Counted from the stretch's first letter, positions 26,487 to 35,736 are shown. The stretch: DNA of 38,950 nt from Acidobacteriota bacterium (GCA_003156635.1 PMHK01000189.1:9389-48338); one strand, 5' to 3'. Made by a program: numbers and translations. The notes: generated from the sequence alone by a model not told the origin.

Positions 26487-29072
26487 ATGACCACAGTGCG
26501 GCTGAAGAACGCGAAATGGATGCGCAATTCCGTAATCGTATTGGCTTTCGCTTTCGTCGCGCTGACCTTGGCGATCGTTCCCTCGGCCATCTCCGCGCCC
26601 GATGGCGTCGACCAGCGCGTCGAAGCCATTCTCAGCAAGATGACCCTCGATCAAAAGATCGATCTCATCGGCGGCCAGGATGATTTCTACATCCGAGCTT
26701 ATCCGGAACTCGGCTGGCCGCGCTTGCGCATGGCCGATGGGCCGATTGGCGTCCGCCACGGTGGACCGGCCACCACCATGGCCGGAGGGATCGCGCTGGC
26801 GGCGACCTGGGATCCGGCGCTCGCGGCTCGCGAAGGAGTAGAAATCGGCAGAGACGCGCGCGCCAAGGGCGTTCATTTCATGCTCGGTCCCGCCGTGAAC
26901 ATTTACCGCGCGCCGATGAATGGACGCAACTTCGAATACCTGGGCGAAGATCCGTACCTCGCCGGGAAAATTGCCGTGGGTTACATCCAGGGCATGCAAA
27001 GCCAGGGTGTCAGCGCCACGGTCAAGCATTTCGCCGCGAACAATTCCGAATTCGATCGCCACAACACCGATGCCATCGTTGACGAACGCACCCTGCGCGA
27101 AATCTATCTCCCCGCCTTTGAAGCGGCGGTGAAAGAAGGCCACGTCGGCTCGGTTATGGATTCCTACAACGTGATCAACGGCAGTCACGCCACGCAAAAC
27201 GCGCATCTGAACATCGACATCCTGAAAAAAGAGTGGGGTTTTCCCGGACTGCTCATGTCCGATTGGACCTCGACCTACGACACGCTCGGCGTGGCGAATG
27301 GCGGCATGGATCTAGAGATGCCCGAGGGCGTCCATCTGAACCGCGCGAAACTTTTGCCGCTGATTAAAGAAGGAAAAGTTTCGGTGGCCACCATCGACGA
27401 CAAAGTTCGCCGCATCATTCGCACTGCGATCGTGCTGGGCTGGCTGGATCGCGAACAAAAAGATCTGGCCATTTCACGCTACAACCGCGAGGGCGATGCC
27501 GTGGCCCTCCAGGCCGCGCGCGAAAGCGCGGTCCTGCTGAAGAACGAAAACAACATGTTGCCGCTGAAGAAAGAATCGGCAATGTCCGTCCTCGTCGTCG
27601 GGCCTAACGCCTATCCCGCGGTTTCGGTCGGCGGAGGCAGCGCCCGATCGGTTCCGTTCGAAGCCGTTAGCTTGATTCAGGGCATAAGCGACTATTTGGC
27701 CGATAGCGGCAAAGTTTTTTATAGCCCCGGCCTGCCCACGATCGAGGAAATGTCGGAGGCCACTCCGTTTTTCACCACTGCGCACGGTGACGCCAAAGGA
27801 CTAAAGGCTGAACATTTCGAGAACGAAGAGCTGCGTGGCAAAGCGTATCTGACCCGCACCGAAGCTCACGTGAACCTGGGTCCGCACGCTGAAGAAAATT
27901 TGCCGGCTCTCGCTCTTTCCTCCCGATGGTCGGCCTACTACACGCCGGCTTCTGCCGGGAAGCACGATCTTTTCGTTTCCTCCACCGGGGAAGACGGTGG
28001 CTACTACCGCCTGTACGTTGACGACAAAATCGTCCTCGACGATTGGACCACGGCCAAGGAACTACTCGGTATTGCGACGCTGGAACTCGACGCCACGCCT
28101 CACAAAATCGTGCTCGAGCATCACGGCCATTCCATATGGCTTGGCGCCCATTTCCATCTCGGCATCAACCGCCAGGGCAATTATGTTTTGGCCGACGCCA
28201 AGACCATGGCGGCAAAGGCCAACGTCGTCATCGTTGCGGCGGGATTCGATCCCGAATCGGAGAGCGAAGGCGCGGATCGCACTTTCCGCTTGCCGCCGGG
28301 CCAGGACGAATTGATTCGAGACATGGTCGCCGCCAACAAAAATACCGTCGTCGTGTTGAATGCCGGCGGCAACGTCGACATGAACCCCTGGATCGACAGC
28401 GTTTCTGCGCTGCTCCACAGCTGGTATCCGGGTCAGGAAGGCGGCAAAGCTACCGCGGAAATTCTCTTTGGCGACGTGAATCCATCGGGACGCCTGCCAG
28501 TAACTTTCGAACGGCGCTGGGAAGACAATCCAGTTCACGATACTTATTACCCGCCAGCCGGAACGACCAAGGTCATCTACAAAGAAGGTCTATTTGTCGG
28601 CTACCGTGGCTACGAGAAAAACAGCACCAAGCCTCTCTTCCCCTTCGGTTATGGGCTTTCTTACACTACGTTCAAGTACGCCAATTTGGCCATCAAGCCC
28701 GCAGACAGCAGCACCAAGAGTGAGGAACTTTCTGCGCCGCTCTACCAGGTCACTTTCGATGTAACGAACACTGGAAGCCGGGAAGGCGCGGACGTTGCTC
28801 AAGTCTACGTGGGCGATCCGCACTCACAAGTTGCCCGACCCGCAAAAGAGCTGAAGGGTTTTTCTCGGGTCAACCTGAAACCAGGCGAAACGAAGACCGT
28901 GATGGTCGTGCTCGATGACCGCGCGTTCTCCTACTACGACGTTGACGGCAAGCAGTGGCGCGCGGATCCGGACGAATACCAAATCCTGGTGGGTCGTTCG
29001 AGCCAGGACATCCAACTGCGCGGCACCGTGAATCTGCCGGCTGGTGCAGCGACGTCGGCTTCCAATAAATAA
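26487..29072 (+). CDS. GH3 beta-glucosidase with PA14 insertion
   Basis: It hydrolyses terminal beta-linked glucose (or xylose) from oligosaccharides. The 861-residue product has a signal peptide (about residues 11-37, ending AISAP), so it acts in the periplasm or outside. The GH3 TIM-barrel domain contains RMADGPIGVR, KHFAANNSE and the nucleophile Asp259 in GLLMSDWTS. The second GH3 domain is interrupted by a PA14-type beta domain at roughly residues 420-570 (YYTPASAGKHDLFVSSTGED, YRLYVDDKIVLDDW). The likely acid/base Glu is in DPESESEGADRTF. A fibronectin III-like domain closes the protein (VTNTGSREGADVAQVYVGDP). GAGGGAGAG precedes the ATG. It follows the TPR gene by about 50 nt and is probably co-transcribed. 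Confidence 0.95.
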   Translation: MTTVRLKNAKWMRNSVIVLAFAFVALTLAIVPSAISAPDGVDQRVEAILSKMTLDQKIDLIGGQDDFYIRAYPELGWPRLRMADGPIGVRHGGPATTMAGGIALAATWDPALAAREGVEIGRDARAKGVHFMLGPAVNIYRAPMNGRNFEYLGEDPYLAGKIAVGYIQGMQSQGVSATVKHFAANNSEFDRHNTDAIVDERTLREIYLPAFEAAVKEGHVGSVMDSYNVINGSHATQNAHLNIDILKKEWGFPGLLMSDWTSTYDTLGVANGGMDLEMPEGVHLNRAKLLPLIKEGKVSVATIDDKVRRIIRTAIVLGWLDREQKDLAISRYNREGDAVALQAARESAVLLKNENNMLPLKKESAMSVLVVGPNAYPAVSVGGGSARSVPFEAVSLIQGISDYLADSGKVFYSPGLPTIEEMSEATPFFTTAHGDAKGLKAEHFENEELRGKAYLTRTEAHVNLGPHAEENLPALALSSRWSAYYTPASAGKHDLFVSSTGEDGGYYRLYVDDKIVLDDWTTAKELLGIATLELDATPHKIVLEHHGHSIWLGAHFHLGINRQGNYVLADAKTMAAKANVVIVAAGFDPESESEGADRTFRLPPGQDELIRDMVAANKNTVVVLNAGGNVDMNPWIDSVSALLHSWYPGQEGGKATAEILFGDVNPSGRLPVTFERRWEDNPVHDTYYPPAGTTKVIYKEGLFVGYRGYEKNSTKPLFPFGYGLSYTTFKYANLAIKPADSSTKSEELSAPLYQVTFDVTNTGSREGADVAQVYVGDPHSQVARPAKELKGFSRVNLKPGETKTVMVVLDDRAFSYYDVDGKQWRADPDEYQILVGRSSQDIQLRGTVNLPAGAATSASNK

Positions 29073-29097
29073 TTCGCAGCAAGTCGAAGCGGAATTT

Positions 29098-31767
29098 CTA
29101 GTGCATCGTTTCTGACGCCGGAAAAGCGTCGGTCAGCGATATCACCTGGATTCCGCTCTTCAGTTGATCCAGGGTCACGGCCGCCGGCGTCTTTAGTTTT
29201 ACGGTCACCGCTTCTCCCGGCAGCAGATCGAAATAGTTGTCCTCCGTCTTGACGTCCAGATCGCCGAAAGAAACGAAGACGCTGCGGGCCAGCGCGGGCG
29301 ATCGCAATGTTACCGCGTAGCCTCCGTTAGATTTGTCCAGCGACGTTTCGATCTTCACCGGTTTCGGCAGATCGAGATTGTGCATGGTATCGAAAAAGAT
29401 CAGGTTTCGAGACACTTGCTGCCCCCCGACTGTTAAATCAAATACCAGAAAACTCTTCGTCGGATCGGCGTTGGCCAGCAGCTCCTTCTGATCCGCCGTG
29501 AAATAAATGGCGCTCGATTGCGCCGGAATCTGCACGTCCTGCGTCTTCTCACTCAATACTTTTCCGGAAAAATCGAGCAGCCGGGTGTGAATCGTTCCGT
29601 TCAGCGGCTGCAGCTTGTCCGAAACCACGTAAACATCTACTTTCCCGTCATGCCGGAACGGCGAAACGATTACATCGTCGTAGAAGCGCTTGCTGTAGTA
29701 CTGCAGCGCCTTCCAGCGGCCGTAATAGTCGATGCTGGCCCACGACGCTACCGGCCAGCAATCGTTGAGCTGCCAGTACAGCGAGCCCATCGTGTTTGGC
29801 ATTTGCCGCCGCAGATGTTCCGCGCCTACCTTGATCGCCTCGGCCTGCAGCACCTGGCTTAGATAAACGAATGATTCGAAATCCTTCGGCTCCGGATACC
29901 AGCGCAGCATGTAACTCAAAATCCGTTCGTTCCCGCCGTGATTTTTCTGGTGATCCTGCATCGTCGCTGAGCGGATATCCATGTCTTCCGGTTTCGCAAA
30001 AGTTCGAATCGTGCGCATCTCCGGGAAAGACTGGAATCCGTATTCGGACATGAATCGTGGGAATTGCTGCGTATACATTTCGATCGGCGCCAGCGCGTGC
30101 CAGACTTGCCAGTAGTGCATATCCCCATCGGTTTGGCTGTCTGGCGGGTTTTCGAAATTCGCGCTGGGCGAACTTCCCCAGTACGGCACCGGAGCCGCGT
30201 ACTGCGCCACCACTCCCGAAAGAATTCCGTGGAACAGCACCACATAATCCGTCCAGACTTTTTCGCGATCCGTGGCTGAAACCGATTCCTTAAAAATCTG
30301 GCGGTCGCCCCAGTGTACCCAGCCGGTCTCGATTTCATTGTTGCCGCACCACAGCACAATGCTCGGATGATCCCGCAGGCGCGTCACTTGCTCGATCGCT
30401 TCCTGCTTCACGCTGTTCTGAAAATCTGCGCCGCCCGGCACCATGTCGCCGCCGAACATGAATTCCTGCCACACCAGAATCCCCAGCTCGTCGCAAATAT
30501 CGTAGAAATCGTCGGACTCGTAATATCCGCCGCCCCACTCGCGCACCATGTTCATATGCGCGTCTCGTGCCGACTCCAGAATCTGCCGGTGAATCTCCGG
30601 AGTCACCCGGTTCGGAAAACTGTCGAACGGAATCACGTCGGCGCCCTTGGCGAACACCGGTATTCCATTCACGATAAACGCAAAGCTTTTCCCCGTCTTC
30701 GTCACTTCCCGCCGCAATTCGATCGAGCGCAGCCCGGTTTTCAGCGCCGCATTCGCCGCAATGTCTTTTCCCGTCCGCACCACCGCTGAAAATTGATAGC
30801 GGTCCTGCGTCCCATAGCCGTTGGGATACCACAGCTTGGGATTGGCAATATGGATCGGAACGCTGATTCGGTTTAGGCCTGGAACCAGCTGCACGCTCTG
30901 CCGCACCGCCGGAAATGCGGTGCCGGCCAGCGGCCCATACGTAACCTCAAGTGACGCTGGTGTACTGCGGCCCGCTTCGATATTGAATTCGGCGTTGACT
31001 GCGGCATCCGTCTTGGTGATTGTCTCTTGCTGCACGTGAAAATTCTCGATGCGCAGCGCGTCCCAGGTCTCCACCCGGATCGGTTGCCAGATGCCTTCGG
31101 TGACGTACCGTGGGCCCCAGTCCCAACCATATTGATATCCCGCTTTCCTGGTGTAGGGCGCCGTCGCCACGTTTTCTTCGTTCCCGGTATTGTTCGTCGT
31201 TACCGAAGGCAGGATGTACGGCAGCGCCTTCACCTTCGGAATCATCGACTCAATCGGCGAATGAAAAACAATTCGCAACGTATTCGGCCCAGTCTTCAAC
31301 AGCGATTTCACCGACACCCGCCAGCGCCGGAACATGTTGTCGCCGTGCAGCGCCACTTGGTCGTTTACGTAAACATCCGCGTAGGTGTCCAACCCTTCAA
31401 AAACCAAATCCACATGGTCGTGCGCCAAAGTTGCCGCGTCCGCCTGAAAAGTCGTTCGATATTCCCAGTCGGTCAGCCCGATCCACTGCAGCCGCGTATC
31501 ATTGTCTTGATAGAACGGATCTGGTATCAGCCCATCTTTGAACAAATCCGTCTGCACCACTCCCGGCACGTGTGCCGGATGCCAATCCTGCAATTCCGCG
31601 CGGTCGGTTTTACTGATGGCCCGGAATTCCCATTTAGCCTCGAGCGCACGCGAAGTCGCCTGCGCCGCAACTCCTGACACAGTTGACCCGAGCGCCAGCG
31701 CCACCAATCCGAACGAGCGAACAAATCGTGCAAAAGACTTCGTGGACGCGCAGGGCAGGATTCGCAA
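29098..31767 (-). CDS. GH2-family beta-mannosidase-type glycosidase, exported
   Basis: It removes terminal beta-mannose from mannan or gluco-/galactomanno-oligosaccharides, judging by overall similarity to GH2 mannosidases. In the numbering of the full 923-codon ORF: a signal peptide ends at GVAAQA (about residue 71). The jelly-roll sugar-binding domain has VPGVVQTDLF and VFEGLDTYADVYVND. An immunoglobulin-like domain comes next, then the TIM barrel with acid/base Glu512 (LWCGNNEIETGW) and nucleophile Glu609 (FMSEYGFQSFPEM). MVREWGGGYYESDDFYD is also typical. The track starts at GTG 31869 without a ribosome binding site. I prefer TTG 31767, which has GAGG 9 nt upstream and puts the signal peptide at the N-terminus. 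It is convergent with the GH3 gene (25-bp gap) and divergent from the oxidoreductase. Confidence 0.9.
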   Translation of the reverse strand: MRILPCASTKSFARFVRSFGLVALALGSTVSGVAAQATSRALEAKWEFRAISKTDRAELQDWHPAHVPGVVQTDLFKDGLIPDPFYQDNDTRLQWIGLTDWEYRTTFQADAATLAHDHVDLVFEGLDTYADVYVNDQVALHGDNMFRRWRVSVKSLLKTGPNTLRIVFHSPIESMIPKVKALPYILPSVTTNNTGNEENVATAPYTRKAGYQYGWDWGPRYVTEGIWQPIRVETWDALRIENFHVQQETITKTDAAVNAEFNIEAGRSTPASLEVTYGPLAGTAFPAVRQSVQLVPGLNRISVPIHIANPKLWYPNGYGTQDRYQFSAVVRTGKDIAANAALKTGLRSIELRREVTKTGKSFAFIVNGIPVFAKGADVIPFDSFPNRVTPEIHRQILESARDAHMNMVREWGGGYYESDDFYDICDELGILVWQEFMFGGDMVPGGADFQNSVKQEAIEQVTRLRDHPSIVLWCGNNEIETGWVHWGDRQIFKESVSATDREKVWTDYVVLFHGILSGVVAQYAAPVPYWGSSPSANFENPPDSQTDGDMHYWQVWHALAPIEMYTQQFPRFMSEYGFQSFPEMRTIRTFAKPEDMDIRSATMQDHQKNHGGNERILSYMLRWYPEPKDFESFVYLSQVLQAEAIKVGAEHLRRQMPNTMGSLYWQLNDCWPVASWASIDYYGRWKALQYYSKRFYDDVIVSPFRHDGKVDVYVVSDKLQPLNGTIHTRLLDFSGKVLSEKTQDVQIPAQSSAIYFTADQKELLANADPTKSFLVFDLTVGGQQVSRNLIFFDTMHNLDLPKPVKIETSLDKSNGGYAVTLRSPALARSVFVSFGDLDVKTEDNYFDLLPGEAVTVKLKTPAAVTLDQLKSGIQVISLTDAFPASETMH

Positions 31768-31895
31768 TTTAGGGCACCTCAAGTAGAATGTTCGGCTGGG
31801 CCCTCGGTTCGAGAGCGCATGCAGAATAGTGAATGAATTTTCGGGATGCAAGTGATTCGTTTTGGACACCAGGAATCCGCTGAGGAGCTTCGACT

Positions 31896-32966
31896 TTGCC
31901 AGAATCGTCGTCTACGCGTACCCCACTAAATGTTGCATTGATCGGCTATGGATTCGCCAGCAAGACTTTTCACGCCCCGCTATTGACTAACGTACCCGGC
32001 CTGCGGCTGGCGCAAATCGTTTCCAGCGACCGCGCCAAAGTCCATAGAGACTATCCCGACATCCCGGTTCTCGCCCGCGCCGACGAAGCCTTCGCGCGCC
32101 CCGAAATTGACATCATCGTGATCGCCACGCCCAACGACACGCATTTCGACCTCGCGCAGAAGGCGCTTCGCGCCAACAAACACGTGGTGATCGACAAGCC
32201 TTTCACCAACACGGCCGCGGAAGCGGCCGAGCTGATTAAACTGGCCCGCGAACGCGGAAAGCTGCTCTCCGCTTTTCAAAGCCGTCGCTGGGACGGCGAT
32301 TACCTCACTCTGCGAAAACTCGTTGCCGAACGCACCCTGGGCGACATCGCTCTTTTCGAATCGCACTATGACCGTTATCGCCCGGAGCCGCGCCAGCGTT
32401 GGCGCGAACAGCCCGGTCCCGGCGGCGGTATCTGGTACGACCTCGGCGCGCATCTCGTCGATCAGGTTTTGCAATTGTTCGGCGCGCCGGAAGCAATCTA
32501 CGCCGATCTCGAAATTCAGCGGCACCTCGGCCAGGCCAACGACTACTTTCACGTCATCCTGCGCTATGGCAAGCGGCGTGTCATTCTGCACGGCGGGTTG
32601 CTGGTCGCGGCCGGCACCCCACGCTTCACGGTCCACGGAACGCTTGGCAGCTTTACGAAATTCGGCATGGACACCCAGGAAGACTCATTCAAACGCGGGG
32701 ATACGCCCGGCGGCCCCGGCTGGGGCTACGATCCGAATATGGGCACACTCATCACCAAAGCAGGCGATGGTTTCCAAACCCGCCCGCTGGCCAATTTTGA
32801 AGGGAATTATCTACGCTACTACGAAGGTTTCCGCGACGCCGTGACGAACGGCGCGTTGAATCCGGTCCCAGCCGACGACGCGCTGGAAGTCATCAACGTC
32901 ATCGAAATCGCCATGAAAAGCTCGGCCGCTCGCGCGGAAATGCCGTATCACCCGGTCAAATTGTGA
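31896..32966 (+). CDS. Gfo/Idh/MocA-family NAD(P)-dependent oxidoreductase
   Basis: These enzymes oxidise or reduce sugars, inositols and their derivatives. The 356-residue cytoplasmic product has the Rossmann motif VALIGYGFASKTFHAPLL. The segment ATPNDTHFDLAQKALRANKH leads into VIDKPF, where DKP replaces the common EKP. The C-terminal Gfo/Idh domain contains WYDLGAHLVDQVLQLFG with the conserved Asp/His. The pattern resembles E. coli YdgJ/YhhX. The start is TTG at 31896 with a strong TGAGGAG 8 nt upstream. It is divergent from the beta-mannosidase-type gene, so a role in catabolism of the released sugar is plausible but unproven. Confidence 0.93.
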   Translation: MPESSSTRTPLNVALIGYGFASKTFHAPLLTNVPGLRLAQIVSSDRAKVHRDYPDIPVLARADEAFARPEIDIIVIATPNDTHFDLAQKALRANKHVVIDKPFTNTAAEAAELIKLARERGKLLSAFQSRRWDGDYLTLRKLVAERTLGDIALFESHYDRYRPEPRQRWREQPGPGGGIWYDLGAHLVDQVLQLFGAPEAIYADLEIQRHLGQANDYFHVILRYGKRRVILHGGLLVAAGTPRFTVHGTLGSFTKFGMDTQEDSFKRGDTPGGPGWGYDPNMGTLITKAGDGFQTRPLANFEGNYLRYYEGFRDAVTNGALNPVPADDALEVINVIEIAMKSSAARAEMPYHPVKL

Positions 32967-33027
32967 GACGCCCGAATCTGTTATCATTCGACCGGAACAA
33001 ATTCTTAGCTTCGAAAACAAGCACCCT

Positions 33028-33528
33028 ATGAGCCTCGATCAAGATATCGAAAAAATTGCACTGCAGGAAAAGCGGTTGCAATTTAGGGCTTTCGATTCGG
33101 ACGTAGCCTGGGCGATCGGAACGGCGCTCAAATCTGCCGCCGAAAAACGCGGGGTCGCCATCGCCATTGATATTCAGTTAGCCAGTCATCCGTTATTTTC
33201 TTACGCCATGCCCGGAACTACACCCGACAATCTCGACTGGATTCGCCGCAAAAAGAATGTAGTCATGCGTTATCACCGCAGCTCTTACGCAATTGGGCTT
33301 AAGCACGAGAAAGCTCAAACCTCCTTGCAAGGTCGAGTCGGACTCGAATTGAAGGACTACGCTCCGCACGGCGGCTGTTTCCCGATTCATCTTGCCGGCA
33401 CCGGATGCGTGGGCACCATCACTGTTTCCGGCTTGCCGCAGCGCGACGACCATATGCTCGTGGTCTCCGTGCTTCAGGACTACCTTCAGGTAAAGGACGA
33501 GAATTTGGCCCTCGATCCCGCCGATTAG
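33028..33528 (+). CDS. UPF0303/heme-degrading-domain (HbpS/GlcG-like) protein
   Basis: The 166-residue cytoplasmic protein matches the UPF0303 group of the Haem_degrading (DUF336) fold. Features are an N-terminal helix, AWAIGTALKSAAEKRGVAIAIDIQL, the conserved RRKKNVVMRYHRSSYAIGLK segment, and the late HGGCFPIHLAGTGCVGTITVSGLPQRDDH. The biochemical function of UPF0303 members is not established; heme or small-molecule binding is suggested by the fold. The ATG lacks a strong Shine-Dalgarno. The HAD phosphatase follows 14 nt later, so the two are likely co-transcribed. Confidence 0.85.
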   Translation: MSLDQDIEKIALQEKRLQFRAFDSDVAWAIGTALKSAAEKRGVAIAIDIQLASHPLFSYAMPGTTPDNLDWIRRKKNVVMRYHRSSYAIGLKHEKAQTSLQGRVGLELKDYAPHGGCFPIHLAGTGCVGTITVSGLPQRDDHMLVVSVLQDYLQVKDENLALDPAD

Positions 33529-33542
33529 GGAGAAATCGAGTA

Positions 33543-34199
33543 GTGACCCGCGCGAGTGACGCAGTATTCCACAGCGAATCCGGAATCGAAGCTGTAATCC
33601 TCGATTACGGAGAGGTCCTGTGCCACCTCCCCACCGCCGAAAATATCGATTTTCTCTCGCGCACCTTCCAAATGGATCCTCAATCCTTTCTTCCGATTTA
33701 TCTTAAGACTCGCGGACCTTACGATCGCGGAGACGTGCATCCCGCCGAGTACTGGCAAAATTTTGCGGTGCAGGCTGGCGTAGCGGTCGACGTACCGACC
33801 ATCGAACGTCTGCGCCAGGTCGATAACGAAATGTGGAGCCGCCCGAACGAACCGATGGTTCGTTGGCTTCAAAAAATTCACGACGCGGGATTCAAGACCG
33901 CGATCCTATCGAATATGCCCACCGACATGGCCGACCACGTCCGCAAAACGTTCGACTGGCTGGCTCATTTCGATCACCACATTTTTTCTGCCGAGGTCCG
34001 CAGCGCCAAACCGGAACCCGCCATCTATCAACATACGATTCAAGCGCTGGGCGTGCCCCCATCCGCCGCGCTCTTCATCGACGACCGGGAAGAAAATCTG
34101 GTGCAGGCTCGCGCCATTAGCATCCGCACCATTCGTTATCATTCTGTGGAACAGCTGCGCGCAGATCTGCGGGCCCTGAATTTTCCGATCTTGCCCTGA
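33543..34199 (+). CDS. HAD-family phosphatase (YihX-like)
   Basis: A haloacid dehalogenase-type hydrolase, probably of a sugar phosphate. The 218-residue product has motif I VILDYGEVLCHLP (second Asp replaced by Gly, as in the DLGNV/DYGGV subgroup). Motif II is the Ser of ILSNMPTD, motif III the Lys of SAKPEPAIYQH and motif IV FIDDREENLVQAR. This matches E. coli YihX, an alpha-glucose-1-phosphate phosphatase, in layout. I start at GTG 33543 with AGGGAGA 8-9 nt upstream; the track's earlier start would overlap the UPF0303 gene by 120 bp in another frame and adds a low-complexity Arg-rich stretch. Confidence 0.9.
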   Translation: MTRASDAVFHSESGIEAVILDYGEVLCHLPTAENIDFLSRTFQMDPQSFLPIYLKTRGPYDRGDVHPAEYWQNFAVQAGVAVDVPTIERLRQVDNEMWSRPNEPMVRWLQKIHDAGFKTAILSNMPTDMADHVRKTFDWLAHFDHHIFSAEVRSAKPEPAIYQHTIQALGVPPSAALFIDDREENLVQARAISIRTIRYHSVEQLRADLRALNFPILP

Positions 34200-34226
34200 C
34201 CCGCACTTCACGGGCTTCCAATTATC

Positions 34227-34243
34227 ACTTGCTAATAACAAGT
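34227..34243. repeat. Short inverted repeat upstream of the BNR-propeller gene
   Basis: ACTTG - 7 nt - CAAGT, in an AT-rich stretch about 85 bp before the start of the Asp-box protein. It has the shape of a small operator, but this length may also arise by chance. Confidence 0.3.
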
Positions 34244-34327
34244 AACTTGGAGATACTGCGTTCCCGGTCCCAGCGGTTTCGCGATTTTGAATTTAGCCTC
34301 AATTAAAGGCCTGCAGGGGAGAACGAG

Positions 34328-35443
34328 ATGAGCCAAGTTCGAGTTTTGGTCGGAACGCGAAAAGGCGCGTTCATTTTAAATTCTGATGGCAAGCGCGAAC
34401 ACTGGAACGTCAGTGGCCCGCACTTTGCCGGCTGGGAAATGTATCACCTCAAAGGTTCTCCCGCGGATCCCAACCGCCTTTACGCTTCCCCATCCAACGG
34501 CTGGTTTGGCCAATTGATTCAACGCTCGAACGACGGCGGGAAAACCTGGGAGCCGATGGGCAATAAATTCGAATATGACGGCATCCCCGGAACTCATCAG
34601 TGGTACGACGGAACTCCGCATCCCTGGAAATTCGCGCGAGTCTGGCATCTCGAGCCCTCCCTCACCGATCCCGACACAGTTTATGCGGGCGTCGAAGACG
34701 CGGCTTTATTTCGCTCGACCGACGGTGCCAAGACTTGGGAGGAGCTCTCCGGACTTCGTAAACACGGCTCAGGCCCATCCTGGCAGCCCGGTGCTGGTGG
34801 CATGTGCCTGCACACCATCATTCTTGATCCGCGTGACGAGAAACGGATATCGATTGCGATTTCGGCTGCTGGCGCCTTCCGCACGGACGACGCCGGAAAA
34901 ACCTGGCGCCCGATTAACCGGGGCCTTACGTCCGAAGGTCTTCCGAATCCCAACGCCGAAGTCGGCCATTGCGTGCACCACATCGCCGCTCACCCTTCGC
35001 GCCCCGACGTGCTCTTCATGCAAAAACACTGGGACGTGATATGCAGCAACAACGCCGGCGATTCCTGGCAGGAAGTCAGCGGAAACCTGCCCACTGATTT
35101 CGGATTCGCGATCGATGTTCATGCCCACGAACCCGAAACGATCTACGTCGTGCCGATTAAGAGCGACTCCGAACATTATCCGCTCGATGGACAGTTGCGC
35201 GTATTCCGCAGCAAATCGGGCGGCACCGAATGGGAGCCGCTGACCCAAGGCCTTCCGCAAAAAGATTGTTACGTGAATGTGCTGCGCGACGCGATGGCCG
35301 TGGACTCGCTCGATTCCTGCGGCATATATTTCGGGACCACCGGCGGCCAAGTCTACGCATCCGCTGACGCCGGAAATAATTGGGCTCCCGTCGTCCGCGA
35401 TCTGCCCGCCGTGCTTTCCGTCGAGGTTCAGACCCTGCAATGA
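34328..35443 (+). CDS. Asp-box (BNR) beta-propeller protein, sialidase-like fold
   Basis: The 371-residue protein has no signal peptide. It contains five or six Asp-box loops: [43 protein letters not shown] and [10 protein letters not shown], plus a weaker [11 protein letters not shown]. This fold occurs in sialidases, photosystem assembly factors and Vps10-like proteins. I do not see the sialidase arginine triad clearly, so enzymatic activity is not claimed. GGGGAG lies about 7 nt upstream of the ATG. Its stop codon overlaps the start of a MoaD/ThiS-like gene (ATGA), so the two are translationally coupled and probably act together in the cytoplasm. Confidence 0.88.
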   Translation: MSQVRVLVGTRKGAFILNSDGKREHWNVSGPHFAGWEMYHLKGSPADPNRLYASPSNGWFGQLIQRSNDGGKTWEPMGNKFEYDGIPGTHQWYDGTPHPWKFARVWHLEPSLTDPDTVYAGVEDAALFRSTDGAKTWEELSGLRKHGSGPSWQPGAGGMCLHTIILDPRDEKRISIAISAAGAFRTDDAGKTWRPINRGLTSEGLPNPNAEVGHCVHHIAAHPSRPDVLFMQKHWDVICSNNAGDSWQEVSGNLPTDFGFAIDVHAHEPETIYVVPIKSDSEHYPLDGQLRVFRSKSGGTEWEPLTQGLPQKDCYVNVLRDAMAVDSLDSCGIYFGTTGGQVYASADAGNNWAPVVRDLPAVLSVEVQTLQ

Positions 35444-35736
35444 TCCGAGTTCTAATACCGGCGCACTTGCGCACGCTCGCGCACCTGAACGGCGAGGTGC
35501 AACTTGAAATCGCGGGCGAAGCCACGATGCAGTCTCTGTTGAATGCGCTGGAAGCGAAGTATCCCATGCTCCTCGGTACCATTCGCGATCAGGTCACGCA
35601 CGAGCGTCGTCCATTTGTTAGATTCTTCGCTTGCGAGGAAGACTATTCGCACCAGCCCCCGGAAACCCCGCTGCCGGCATCGGTCGTGAACGGCGCGGAG
35701 CCTTTCTTGATCGTCGGCGCCATGGCCGGCGGCTAA
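35440..35736 (+). CDS. MoaD/ThiS-family ubiquitin-like protein with C-terminal Gly-Gly
   Basis: The 98-residue product starts at the ATG that overlaps the previous stop (ATGA); the ORF track lists only a longer version from 35380. It has the beta-grasp pattern ([20 protein letters not shown], then [17 protein letters not shown]) and ends IVGAMAGG. The terminal Gly-Gly is the residue pair that MoaD and ThiS use for adenylation and thiocarboxylate formation as sulfur carriers. The window has no ThiF/MoeB-type E1, MoaE, ThiG or JAMM peptidase. Coupling to a BNR propeller rather than to cofactor genes points away from standard molybdopterin or thiamine synthesis, but the partner reaction is unknown. 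Confidence 0.85.
   Translation: MIRVLIPAHLRTLAHLNGEVQLEIAGEATMQSLLNALEAKYPMLLGTIRDQVTHERRPFVRFFACEEDYSHQPPETPLPASVVNGAEPFLIVGAMAGG

Noticed and set aside
34328-35443. Calling the Asp-box protein a true sialidase
   Set aside because: Asp-boxes are structural and occur in many propellers; I could not identify the catalytic Arg triad, Tyr/Glu pair or a signal peptide.
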